Origin: Nitrosomonas sp.
Lineage (GTDB): Bacteria; Pseudomonadota; Gammaproteobacteria; Burkholderiales; Nitrosomonadaceae
Assembly: GCA_029881855.1 (NCBI GenBank)
Contig: JAOULU010000083.1
Span: 1 to 7,132, forward strand
Length of the DNA stretch: 7,132 bases
Reading direction: 5' to 3'
In this document: positions 1-5,938 of the stretch, one piece after another
How the letters are laid out: every line of letters starts with the position of its first letter
Numbering within the stretch: the stretch's first letter is position 1
The notes under the pieces: model-generated
What the model was told of the DNA's origin: nothing
The model's database searches: none
What the model saw: only the letters and a program-made list of their open reading frames with translations
Program-made: the position numbers and the translations under genes

Positions 1-117
1 GCCTAAAGATCATCCGTTGTTGAAGTAGTGGTGAGTTTTTTACAGCATTAAAAATATTAATTGCTAGATGATGGTTTTGTATAAAAAAGTGTATTAGTTC
101 CTAATAAACATACTTAT
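1..117. other. AT-rich stretch with no assignable gene
   Basis: All three forward frames hit stop codons within the first 30 bases, so at most the last few codons of an upstream + strand gene could be present. One such frame reads PKDHPLLK and stops at 26-28, which is too short to identify. The remainder is AT-rich, and I see no promoter, terminator hairpin or RNA gene in it. Confidence 0.4.
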
Positions 118-119
118 GA

Positions 120-590
120 ATTAATACACAAATTATAGAAGTTTGTTTACCTGCAACACAGCTTATTAAAGTTTATTTGCCTACAGTAATGGTGATATTT
201 TCAGTATATATCGCATGTCAACAGATGAAAACTAATAAGAGAAAATTAAAGCTAGATCTATATAATAAGCGCTTTGAGGTCTACACAGATACTTTATTTT
301 TATCAATAGCTTACTGGTGAATAAGTATCAGGTGAAGTTCGTAAAACATTTATTAACAGTAAAGAAGCGTCAAGATTTCTATTTTCTAAAGATATTGAAA
401 TATATGAACTTCTTGAACAAATGCACTTAGAATCATTCAAGATTATAGGCCATAAAAAAATGGCAAAGAACTTTTAGGCTGTCCCGGTCAATTTGAGGAA
501 TCATTCAATAGAGCACAAGAAACTCTTAAATGGTTTAGTGAAAAAATGCCTGAGCTACGAAAAAAAATGGAAAAATACTTAAATCAATAA
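120..590 (+). pseudogene. Frameshifted remnant of a small membrane-anchored hypothetical protein
   Basis: Three forward frames read in succession rebuild one plausible protein. The first segment (about 120-299) gives a hydrophobic helix, PTVMVIFSVYIACQQ, followed by the basic stretch KRKLKLDLYNKRFEVY. A second frame (299-331) gives FINSLLVNKYQ. A third (331-465) gives GEVRKTFINSKEASRFLF and onward to IIGHKKMA. The fourth (465-590) gives KELLGCPGQFEESFNRAQ and ends EKYLNQ at a TAA at 588-590. Each switch fits one missing base: in the T-run at 297-301, near 330, and in the A-run near 465. From the ATG at 189 the repaired product would be about 134 residues. From memory, the layout of one N-terminal membrane helix, then KLDLYNKRFEVY, then SKEASRFLF matches a widespread family of uncharacterised bacterial proteins. 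I know no function for it. The original start is uncertain, since the frame is open back to 120 and no ribosome site is visible. Confidence 0.62.
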
Positions 591-605
591 GATAGTTGGG
601 ATGTT

Positions 606-628
606 CTGGAGACACAATATCTAATTAT
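606..628. repeat. Possible relic of a dispersed repeat (GACACAATA motif)
   Basis: The sequence CTGGAGACACAATATCTAA, just after the pseudogene stop, resembles from memory a phrase found in many proteobacterial genomes in dispersed palindromes near REP-associated tyrosine transposases (typical form GGGGACACAATACTTAATT). Only one arm is visible here, with differences, and no transposase is nearby. This is recognition from memory, not a computed match. Confidence 0.3.
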
Positions 629-710
629 AGGGATATAAGTTTTTCAAGCGTTTGTTTTTCCATATTTTTTTGTGTTATTTGTGTTCAATATCGATAAACT
701 GACTTGGCTG

Positions 711-768
711 TTATTGTGAGGTTACTTAATGAGTATAAAAGGTCTATGGCTGCAAAATACAATGACTG
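711..768. repeat. Diverged direct repeat, copy A
   Basis: This copy pairs with 836-889. The cores at 729-768 and 854-889 share ATGRGTATA, GGTCTAT, TGCAAAA, CAA and GACTG in the same order. Over 36 aligned positions I count 31 identities; all five differences are transitions, and there are two 2-base gaps. A weaker match extends about 18 bases to the left, beginning with TTATTG in both copies. Confidence 0.6.
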
Positions 769-780
769 AGATATTGTCCG

Positions 781-814
781 TTCTAACACACGTTTGTGCT
801 ATGTGTAGTTAGAA
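781..814. repeat. Imperfect inverted repeat
   Basis: TTCTAACACAC at 781-791 faces GTGTAGTTAGAA at 803-814. The arms pair over 11 positions with one bulged base around an 11-base spacer. No T-run follows, so it is not a convincing intrinsic terminator. It sits between the two direct-repeat copies and may belong to the same repeat unit. Confidence 0.4.
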
Positions 815-835
815 TCTAGAAGGTGATTTGGTTGT

Positions 836-889
836 TTATTGAGAGATGGTTTGATGGGTATAGGGTCTATAGTTGCAAAACAACGACTG
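836..889. repeat. Diverged direct repeat, copy B
   Basis: This is the partner of copy A at 711-768, starting 125 bases downstream. It ends 43 bases before the ATG of the outer-membrane protein gene, so it could form part of that gene's control region. The core reads ATGGGTATAGGGTCTATAG, then TTGCAAAACAACGACTG. Confidence 0.6.
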
Positions 890-932
890 TCACTTTTTTT
901 ACTTCTGACATCTTCTCTGCATTACACTGATT

Positions 933-1643
933 ATGAATCTTAAAACTAAAAGTTTTCTTACTTTATGTGTAATTAGCTTATCCTCAGTTTCATTTGCTTC
1001 TGAAGTAAATACCGACTCAAATAGCCTTTCACCTTACCTACCAGGGCTAACTGCAAAAGTGGGAACATTAGGTGCAGGGCTTGATTTAACGATTCCTGTG
1101 ATGCCTGACAATATCAATGCGCGTGTGGGTGTTTCAGGTTTTAGATATTCTTATGATGTTGACATATCGAGTACGTCAATTGGTGCGGATTTAACGATAT
1201 TTAATGTTTCATTGTTAGCTGATTATCATCCATTTCAGGGTGGGTTTCGGATTACCGCGGGAGGGGTTTATAACGGTAATAAACTGGATGTTTCAGGTCG
1301 GCCGAATGGAACCATTAATTTTAATGGTATTGATTATGCTGTTGCAGATGTTGGTCATGTCGATGCAAAAGTAGATTTTATGCCTATTGCGCCCTATTTT
1401 GGGTTGGGTTGGGGCAATGCCGCTAATAAAGACAGTAGTTTCCATTTTGCCTTTGATATAGGTGCTATCTATCAAGGAACGCCAAATGTTACGATGAATG
1501 CTTCCTGTGGCAGTGCTTTACCTGCAGCACAATGTTCAACGCTAAGAGCAAGTGCAAATGCGGAAGCAGAGGTTATAGAGGATAATTTAAAGTTTTTTAA
1601 ATTCTATCCTGTTGTACAGTTAGGTGTTTCTTATAGCTTCTAA
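933..1643 (+). CDS. Outer-membrane beta-barrel protein, uncharacterised, OmpW-like in size
   Basis: The 236-residue product starts with a typical Sec signal peptide: lysines at 4 and 6, a hydrophobic core at 8-19, and a likely SignalPeptidase I cut after SFA at residue 22. C12 lies in the core but has Leu at -1, so it is not a lipobox. The mature part alternates polar and hydrophobic residues, is rich in Gly, Tyr and Phe, and ends YPVVQLGVSYSF with the terminal Phe read by the BAM complex. Conserved-looking blocks are DYHPFQGGFR (97-106), YNGNKLDV (113-120) and APYFGLGWGN (153-162). These match, from memory, a family of small outer-membrane proteins common in betaproteobacteria. An 8-strand barrel is likely; the ligand or role is unknown. 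C192 and C201 could form a disulfide in a loop. The ATG at 933 is the first Met after an in-frame stop at 906-908, but there is no clear Shine-Dalgarno before it. The gene stands alone, flanked by fossils. Confidence 0.85.
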   Translation: MNLKTKSFLTLCVISLSSVSFASEVNTDSNSLSPYLPGLTAKVGTLGAGLDLTIPVMPDNINARVGVSGFRYSYDVDISSTSIGADLTIFNVSLLADYHPFQGGFRITAGGVYNGNKLDVSGRPNGTINFNGIDYAVADVGHVDAKVDFMPIAPYFGLGWGNAANKDSSFHFAFDIGAIYQGTPNVTMNASCGSALPAAQCSTLRASANAEAEVIEDNLKFFKFYPVVQLGVSYSF

Positions 1644-1646
1644 AAG

Positions 1647-1853
1647 GTGCAATGGTGCCACAGTGGTCAGTCTATCAAGCATATCCCCGAAGACATCTAT
1701 AAAAAGCTGAAAATAACGGCAGAGCCGCACCATAGAAGCTTAATAGCGAAGTCATTGCATGCCTTAAACGCGCACTCATTCTTGCCGACTAAAATTTCTC
1801 CAAAAGAAAGGTGTAATTCAAAGGGGTCAGACTCGATTGCTATGCTGAATTGA
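1647..1853 (+). pseudogene. Remnant of a ribbon-helix-helix (Arc/FitA-like) antitoxin
   Basis: An open frame beginning with GTG three bases after the preceding stop encodes 68 residues. Residues 8-31, from QSIKHIPEDIYKKLK to AEPHHRS, have the pattern of FitA/Arc-type ribbon-helix-helix DNA-binding antitoxins: a short strand (SIKHIP), a DxxYxKLK helix, a basic HHRS turn, then a second helix. LPTKISPKER at 46-55 looks like the linker that follows this fold. After R55 the resemblance ends and the frame runs into the palindrome at 1811-1860, stopping inside it. The N-terminus is also unconvincing: MQWCHSG is unlike the usual short start, no ribosome site is spaced correctly, and the second helix lacks the usual Glu-rich pattern. 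No PIN-domain or other toxin follows before grpE. I read it as a decayed antitoxin orphan. A short live protein is less likely. Confidence 0.5.
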
Positions 1854-1860
1854 GTTACAC
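1811..1860. repeat. REP-like palindrome of a dispersed repeat family
   Basis: GTGTAATTCAA at 1811-1821 pairs with TTGAGTTACAC at 1850-1860 (10 of 11 Watson-Crick plus one wobble). Inside, after an unpaired purine bulge, TCAG (1827-1830) pairs with CTGA (1845-1848). The segment AAAGGGGTCAGACTCGATTG resembles from memory a very common dispersed phrase in proteobacterial genomes that accompanies REP-associated (Y1) tyrosine transposases. No transposase lies in the window, so this would be a stand-alone copy mobilised in trans. It clips the antitoxin remnant exactly at its left arm. Confidence 0.5.
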
Positions 1861-1993
1861 TTAATCATAACTTAGCAAGTTTCAAAGATAGAAAATATAG
1901 CTCGACTTATACGGTTTAATGTTTTCGTAGAAAACTGCAAGTCAAGAAAAACACAATCCATTAGTTATTTAAGCCAAAAAATTTAGTCATACC

Positions 1994-2021
1994 CTTGAAA
2001 TTCAGAATACCATCCCTATAT
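1994..2021 (+). promoter_or_regulatory. Sigma-32 (RpoH) type heat-shock promoter of grpE
   Basis: CTTGAAA (1994-2000) is a full match to the core of the sigma-32 -35 element, preceded by CC. After 13 bases comes CCCTATAT (2014-2021), one base off the CCCCATAT -10 form. Transcription would start near 2028, leaving a leader of about 20 bases before grpE. No CIRCE inverted repeat (TTAGCACTC / GAGTGCTAA) is present around it. Confidence 0.8.
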
Positions 2022-2037
2022 TATCCGGACAGTTATT

Positions 2038-2045
2038 AGGAGGGG
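2038..2045 (+). promoter_or_regulatory. Strong Shine-Dalgarno of grpE
   Basis: AGGAGGGG ends two bases before the ATG at 2048. This is the strongest ribosome site in the window and fixes the grpE start. The short spacing suggests that pairing uses the left part, AGGAGG. Confidence 0.75.
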
Positions 2046-2047
2046 TA

Positions 2048-2668
2048 ATGCAGAATTCAGAGGATCAACCAGAAACACAAGATTCACAATCCAATCAAAC
2101 AGAAACAATTCCAGTTACCGATGAGACAGTTGCACCGGAGGTTGCGGCTGATGCTGTAGAAGCTTCACAAACAGGGCAAGAAGAGCAAACAGAGCAAGCG
2201 ACGCAACCTGATTTTGAACAATTATTAAAAGAAGCAGAGTTGCGTGTGGTTGAGCATCATGATGCTTGGATGCGTGCAAAGGCTGAAACCGAGAATATTC
2301 GCAAACGCGCACAATCAGACGTGGCTAATGCACACAAATATGCGGTAGAAGGTTTTTCTGCCGAGTTGCTGACCGTAATGGATAGCCTGGATGCCGCATT
2401 AGCGGTTGAGAATGCCACAGTGGAAAATTATAAGAATGGTATGGAGTTGACACTAAAACAACTGACAGCTGTTTTTGATAAATTCAATATTGCTGTGATC
2501 AACCCGCAGGGCGAGAAGTTTGATCCGCATCAACATCAAGCGATGACAGCAGTTGAGTCCGAGCTTGCGCCCAACACGGTAGTGCAAGTGATGCAAAAGG
2601 GTTACAAGCTGCATGATAGAGTTATCCGTCCAGCACTTGTGACGGTTTCAAAAGCGCAAGATACTTGA
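2048..2668 (+). CDS. grpE: GrpE, nucleotide exchange factor of DnaK
   Basis: GrpE is a cytoplasmic homodimer that opens the DnaK nucleotide-binding domain and releases ADP, so that ATP can rebind and the client is freed. The 206-residue length is normal for proteobacteria. Residues 1-53 are acidic, Gln/Glu/Thr-rich and probably disordered. About 54-100 form the long coiled-coil helix (FEQLLKEAELRVVEHHDAW, then AETENIRKRAQSD). About 101-143 form the dimer helical bundle, and 145-203 form the beta-wing that touches DnaK. The family signature is clear: FDPHQHQAM at 158-166, then VMQKGYKLHDRVIRPALV at 181-198. The first gene of the chaperone cluster, it follows its own sigma-32-like promoter and a strong ribosome site. 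Its stop codon overlaps the -35 element of a second heat-shock promoter serving dnaK. Confidence 0.97.
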   Translation: MQNSEDQPETQDSQSNQTETIPVTDETVAPEVAADAVEASQTGQEEQTEQATQPDFEQLLKEAELRVVEHHDAWMRAKAETENIRKRAQSDVANAHKYAVEGFSAELLTVMDSLDAALAVENATVENYKNGMELTLKQLTAVFDKFNIAVINPQGEKFDPHQHQAMTAVESELAPNTVVQVMQKGYKLHDRVIRPALVTVSKAQDT

Positions 2669-2691
2669 AATTTCAATATGTGTCTCCATTT
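2664..2691 (+). promoter_or_regulatory. Second sigma-32 type promoter, for dnaK
   Basis: CTTGAAA (2664-2670), overlapping the grpE TGA at 2666-2668, is followed after 13 bases by CTCCATTT (2684-2691), close to CCCCATTT. Spacing is identical to the grpE promoter and the -35 heptamer is the same. Transcription would begin near 2698, about 40 bases before dnaK. It would let dnaK and dnaJ be made in excess of GrpE. Confidence 0.68.
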
Positions 2692-2737
2692 TTCAAATAA
2701 ATTGATAGACAGTTTTAATCTTTAAAAGGATCCAGTT

Positions 2738-4678
2738 ATGGGAAAAATTATTGGCATCGATCTGGGTACGACCAACTCTTGCGTGTCCGTCATGGAGAGT
2801 GGGAAGCCTAAAGTCATCGAGAATGCAGAGGGCACGCGTACCACACCTTCTATTGTTGCGTATACAGAAGATGATGAGATTTTGGTCGGTGCTTCCGCTA
2901 AGCGTCAGGCGGTTACTAACCCAAAAAACACATTATTTGCGGTAAAACGTTTGATTGGTCGCCGTTTTGATGAAGAGATGGTGCAACGTGATATTAAAAT
3001 GGTGCCATACAGTATTATCAAAGCAGACAACAATGATGCCTGGGTTGAAGTGCGTGGTAAGAAGATTGCGCCACCAGAGGTTTCAGCACAAGTGCTGATG
3101 AAAATGAAAAAAACCGCAGAAGACTATTTGGGTGAGCCGGTTACTGAAGCGACCATTACGGTCCCTGCGTATTTTAACGACTCACAGCGCCAGGCGACTA
3201 AAGATGCCGGCAAGATTGCTGGATTGGAAGTCAAGCGGATTATTAACGAGCCAACGGCTGCGGCATTAGCTTTCGGGATGGATAAGAAAGAAGGTGACCG
3301 TAAGATTGCTGTCTATGATTTAGGCGGTGGTACCTTTGACATTTCCATTATTGAGATTGCCGAAGTGGAAGGTGAGCATCAGTTTGAGGTGTTGGCTACT
3401 AATGGCGATACATTCCTGGGTGGTGAAGATTTTGACTTGCGCGTGATTGAATATCTGGTAGAAGAGTTTAAGAAAGAAACAGGTATTGATTTGAAGCAGG
3501 ATATGCTTGCATTGCAACGCTTAAAAGATGCAGCGGAGAAAACCAAGATCGAATTGTCATCTAGTCAGCAAACAGAAGTTAACTTGCCTTATATCACGGC
3601 AGATGCTAGTGGACCCAAGCACCTGGCAGTTAAGATTACGCGTGCCAAACTGGAAAGTCTGGTTGAGGAACTCGTTGAACGTACTGTTGAGCCATGTCGT
3701 GTTGCGATTAAAGATGCCGGTTTGTCTGCATCAGATATTGATGATGTGATTCTGGTGGGTGGGCAGACTCGTATGCCAAAGGTACAAGAGAAGGTTAATG
3801 AGATATTTGGTAAAGACCCACGTAAGGATGTTAACCCAGATGAGGCCGTTGCTGTAGGTGCGGCGATTCAGGGTGGTGTACTACAAGGTGATGTTAAGGA
3901 TGTGTTGTTGCTGGATGTTACACCACTATCTCTGGGTATCGAAACCTTAGGTGGTGTGATGACCAAGTTGATTCAAAAAAATACTACGGTTCCAACCAAA
4001 GCGAATCAAGTGTTTTCCACTGCGGAGGAGAACCAGAGTGCGGTTACGATCCATGTGTTACAAGGTGAGCGCGAGATGGCTTCTGGCAATAAGAGCTTGG
4101 GTCAGTTTAATTTGAGTGACATTCCACCAGCGCCACGTGGTATGCCGCAAATCGAAGTAACTTTCGACATTGATGCCAATGGTATCTTGCATGTGTCAGC
4201 CAAAGATAAGGCGACAGGTAAGGAAAACAAGATTAAGATTCAGGCCAGCTCAGGATTGTCGGATGAAGAAGTTGACCGTATGGTCAAGGATGCCGAAGCC
4301 AATGCGGAAGAAGATCACAAGAGATTTGAATTGGTTTCCAGTCGTAATCAGTGTGATGCCATGATACATTCTGTTAAGAAAACGCTGGGAGAGCATGGTG
4401 AGCAGCTGGAAGCTGAAGAAAAATCTAAAATTGAAGCGGCATTGAAAGATGCAGAAGAAGCCATCAAATCAGATGATAAAGAAGAAATTGACGCAAAAAC
4501 TCAAGCATTGACGGAAGCGTCTCACAAGCTAGCTGAGAAAATGTATCAACAGGAGCAACAAGCTCAGGGTGCTCAGCCTGATGTGGATTCATCTTCTAAT
4601 GGTGGTGGCGAGAAGCCAGTTGAAGGTGAAGTGGTTGATGCAGAATTTGAAGAGGTTAAGAGCAAAGATAAAAAGTAA
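2738..4678 (+). CDS. dnaK: DnaK, Hsp70 molecular chaperone
   Basis: DnaK is a cytoplasmic ATPase that binds short hydrophobic segments of unfolded proteins, working with DnaJ and GrpE. At 646 residues it is full length. The nucleotide-binding domain (1-386) has phosphate loop GIDLGTTNS (6-14), catalytic K70 in [18 protein letters not shown] (141-151), [11 protein letters not shown] (194-204, with T199, the known autophosphorylation site) and [15 protein letters not shown] (337-351). The interdomain linker DVLLLD (388-393) is intact. The substrate-binding beta domain (about 394-505) includes [18 protein letters not shown] and NTTVPT. The helical lid follows (about 506-605), then a Gly/Ser/Gln-rich tail ending [11 protein letters not shown], which is typical of bacterial DnaK. 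The start is fixed by AAAGGA at 2725-2730. Besides readthrough from grpE, it has its own sigma-32-like promoter in the 69-base gap. No key residue is missing. Confidence 0.99.
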   Translation: MGKIIGIDLGTTNSCVSVMESGKPKVIENAEGTRTTPSIVAYTEDDEILVGASAKRQAVTNPKNTLFAVKRLIGRRFDEEMVQRDIKMVPYSIIKADNNDAWVEVRGKKIAPPEVSAQVLMKMKKTAEDYLGEPVTEATITVPAYFNDSQRQATKDAGKIAGLEVKRIINEPTAAALAFGMDKKEGDRKIAVYDLGGGTFDISIIEIAEVEGEHQFEVLATNGDTFLGGEDFDLRVIEYLVEEFKKETGIDLKQDMLALQRLKDAAEKTKIELSSSQQTEVNLPYITADASGPKHLAVKITRAKLESLVEELVERTVEPCRVAIKDAGLSASDIDDVILVGGQTRMPKVQEKVNEIFGKDPRKDVNPDEAVAVGAAIQGGVLQGDVKDVLLLDVTPLSLGIETLGGVMTKLIQKNTTVPTKANQVFSTAEENQSAVTIHVLQGEREMASGNKSLGQFNLSDIPPAPRGMPQIEVTFDIDANGILHVSAKDKATGKENKIKIQASSGLSDEEVDRMVKDAEANAEEDHKRFELVSSRNQCDAMIHSVKKTLGEHGEQLEAEEKSKIEAALKDAEEAIKSDDKEEIDAKTQALTEASHKLAEKMYQQEQQAQGAQPDVDSSSNGGGEKPVEGEVVDAEFEEVKSKDKK

Positions 4679-4687
4679 TCTTTGTTT

Positions 4688-4755
4688 AAAAGCCGAAACG
4701 CAGAGTCGTAAAGAGCGTGAATTAAGATGCTCTCCAGCTCTGCGTTTTGGCGTTT
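4688..4755. repeat. Long imperfect palindrome between dnaK and dnaJ
   Basis: AAAGCCGAAACGCAGAG (from 4688) pairs with CTCTGCGTTTTGGCGTTT (4738-4755) across 18 positions with one wobble and one mismatch. AGAGC/GCTCT nests inside as a second short stem. No T-run follows directly, so it is a weak terminator candidate. It more likely forms an RNA hairpin that could guard the dnaK 3' end or lower dnaJ expression. The CGCAGAG...CTCTGCG theme resembles from memory a palindromic repeat dispersed in many bacterial genomes. Confidence 0.6.
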
Positions 4756-4816
4756 GGAAAAGTCTATTTTTAAGAATTGAGTATTACGATTTATATCACG
4801 GTAGCAGGGAAAAACT

Positions 4817-5935
4817 ATGAGTAAGCGCGATTATTATGAAGTGCTCGGTGTCGGTCGAGATGCCGATGACAGTGTGATCAAGAAAGCCTATCGTAAGTTG
4901 GCGATGAAGCATCATCCAGATCGTAATGCAGGAAATAACAAATCAGAAGAGTCATTTAAAGAGGCCAAAGAAGCTTATGAGGTGTTGACTGACCCGAATA
5001 AGCGTGCTGCCTACGACCAATACGGACATGCGGGTGTTGAAGCAAACGCAACAGGTGGTGGTAGAGCACATGGGTTTGGTGATGCATTTGGCGATATTTT
5101 TGGTGATATTTTTGGTGGGCGTGGCGGTGGCGGTGGACGCTCAAATGTTCACCGTGGCTCAGATTTACGCTATAACCTTGAAATATCGCTTGAGCAGGCC
5201 GCAAATGGAACGGAAACAAAAATCCGTATTCCTACGATGGATGAGTGTGATAAGTGTCATGGTAGTGGTGCTAAGTCGGGGAGCTCTCCAAAGACATGTC
5301 CAACCTGTAAGGGACATGGTCAAGTTAGAATGCAGCAGGGGTTTTTCTCAATTCAGCAAACCTGTCCAGAGTGTCACGGAAATGGAAAAATCATCACTGA
5401 TCCTTGTTCGCCATGTCATGGTACAGGACGTATTAAGCGGCATAAAACGCTGACTGTCAAGATACCTGAAGGTGTTGATGATGGCGATCGTATTCGTGTT
5501 ACTGGAGAAGGTGAGGCCGGCGTAAATGGTGGTCCGCCAGGTGATTTATATGTCGTTGTTCACTTGTCTGCACATGGTGTTTTTCAGCGCGATGGTGATA
5601 ATCTACATTGCGAGATACCCATAAGCTTTAGCGTTGCAGCGCTGGGTGGAGAGATTGAAGTGCCTACTCTTGAGGGACATGCAAAAATTAAAATACCTTC
5701 AGAAACACAAACAGGAAAAATTTTCCGTTTGCGTAGTAAAGGTGTGAAAGGTGTTCGTAGCCATAGGAAAGGTGATTTACTCTGTCATGTAGTTGTCGAA
5801 ACACCGGTTAAGCTTACTTCGCGACAGAAAGAATTGTTGGAAGAATTAGAGGAAATCAGCCTTAAAGATGGTTCGCGCCATAGCCCAAGAGCCAAATCAT
5901 GGATGGATAAAGCGCGAGATTTCTTTACAGAATAA
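4817..5935 (+). CDS. dnaJ: DnaJ, Hsp40 co-chaperone
   Basis: DnaJ is a cytoplasmic type I Hsp40 that binds unfolded clients, hands them to DnaK and triggers ATP hydrolysis. The 372-residue protein has every canonical part. The J-domain (about 4-70) contains the HPD triad at 33-35. A Gly/Phe-rich linker follows (about 79-108, with [15 protein letters not shown]). The zinc domain has four CxxCxGxG repeats: C144/C147, C161/C164, C183/C186 and C197/C200, which bind two zinc ions. The C-terminal client-binding domains (about 206-350) include [13 protein letters not shown] and GDLYVVV. The start is supported by AGGGA at 4806-4810. It lies 138 bases after dnaK, behind the palindrome in that gap. I see no convincing promoter of its own, so it is probably co-transcribed with dnaK. 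Its stop is 3 bases from the stop of the opposing PilZ gene. Confidence 0.98.
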   Translation: MSKRDYYEVLGVGRDADDSVIKKAYRKLAMKHHPDRNAGNNKSEESFKEAKEAYEVLTDPNKRAAYDQYGHAGVEANATGGGRAHGFGDAFGDIFGDIFGGRGGGGGRSNVHRGSDLRYNLEISLEQAANGTETKIRIPTMDECDKCHGSGAKSGSSPKTCPTCKGHGQVRMQQGFFSIQQTCPECHGNGKIITDPCSPCHGTGRIKRHKTLTVKIPEGVDDGDRIRVTGEGEAGVNGGPPGDLYVVVHLSAHGVFQRDGDNLHCEIPISFSVAALGGEIEVPTLEGHAKIKIPSETQTGKIFRLRSKGVKGVRSHRKGDLLCHVVVETPVKLTSRQKELLEELEEISLKDGSRHSPRAKSWMDKARDFFTE

Positions 5936-5938
5936 TTG

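Larger units (their letters stand above)
591..932. other. Gene-free interval with repeat relics
   Basis: No open frame of credible length or coding character lies between the pseudogene and the outer-membrane protein gene. The interval holds a possible dispersed-repeat relic near its left end, a diverged direct-repeat pair (711-768 and 836-889) and an inverted repeat at 781-814, listed separately. The last 50 bases must contain the leader of the gene starting at 933. The best promoter guess there, TTGCAA at 873-878 with a T-rich -10 near 896-901, is poor and I do not call it. Confidence 0.5.

Noticed and set aside
781..814. Inverted repeat with TTCTAAC and GTTAGAA ends, resembling the outer core sites of an integron attC
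   Set aside because: It spans only 34 bases, shorter than known attC sites, lacks inner core boxes, and no cassette structure or integrase is present.
1293..1475. 60-codon reverse-strand open frame inside the outer-membrane protein gene
   Set aside because: It is antisense to a well-supported gene and has no ribosome site and no recognisable domain.
1921..1935. Perfect small palindrome GTTTTC-GTA-GAAAAC upstream of grpE
   Set aside because: Its 6-bp AT-rich arms are expected by chance in this composition; it has no T-run and is not CIRCE.
1860..2047. Search for a CIRCE/HrcA operator before grpE
   Set aside because: Only TTAGCAAG is seen near 1871; there is no GAGTGCTAA partner arm, so an HrcA site is not supported.
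4569..4820. 83-codon forward frame overlapping the dnaK end and reaching into dnaJ
   Set aside because: Its first half is an out-of-frame reading of dnaK and its second half is the palindromic gap; it shows no coding character.
5086..5125. Tandem 12-base duplication giving GDIFGDIF in DnaJ
   Set aside because: This form of the Gly/Phe linker is common in proteobacterial DnaJ and is not an anomaly.
5004..5453. 149-codon forward frame inside dnaJ
   Set aside because: It is an out-of-frame shadow of a fully conserved DnaJ, kept open by dnaJ codon use.
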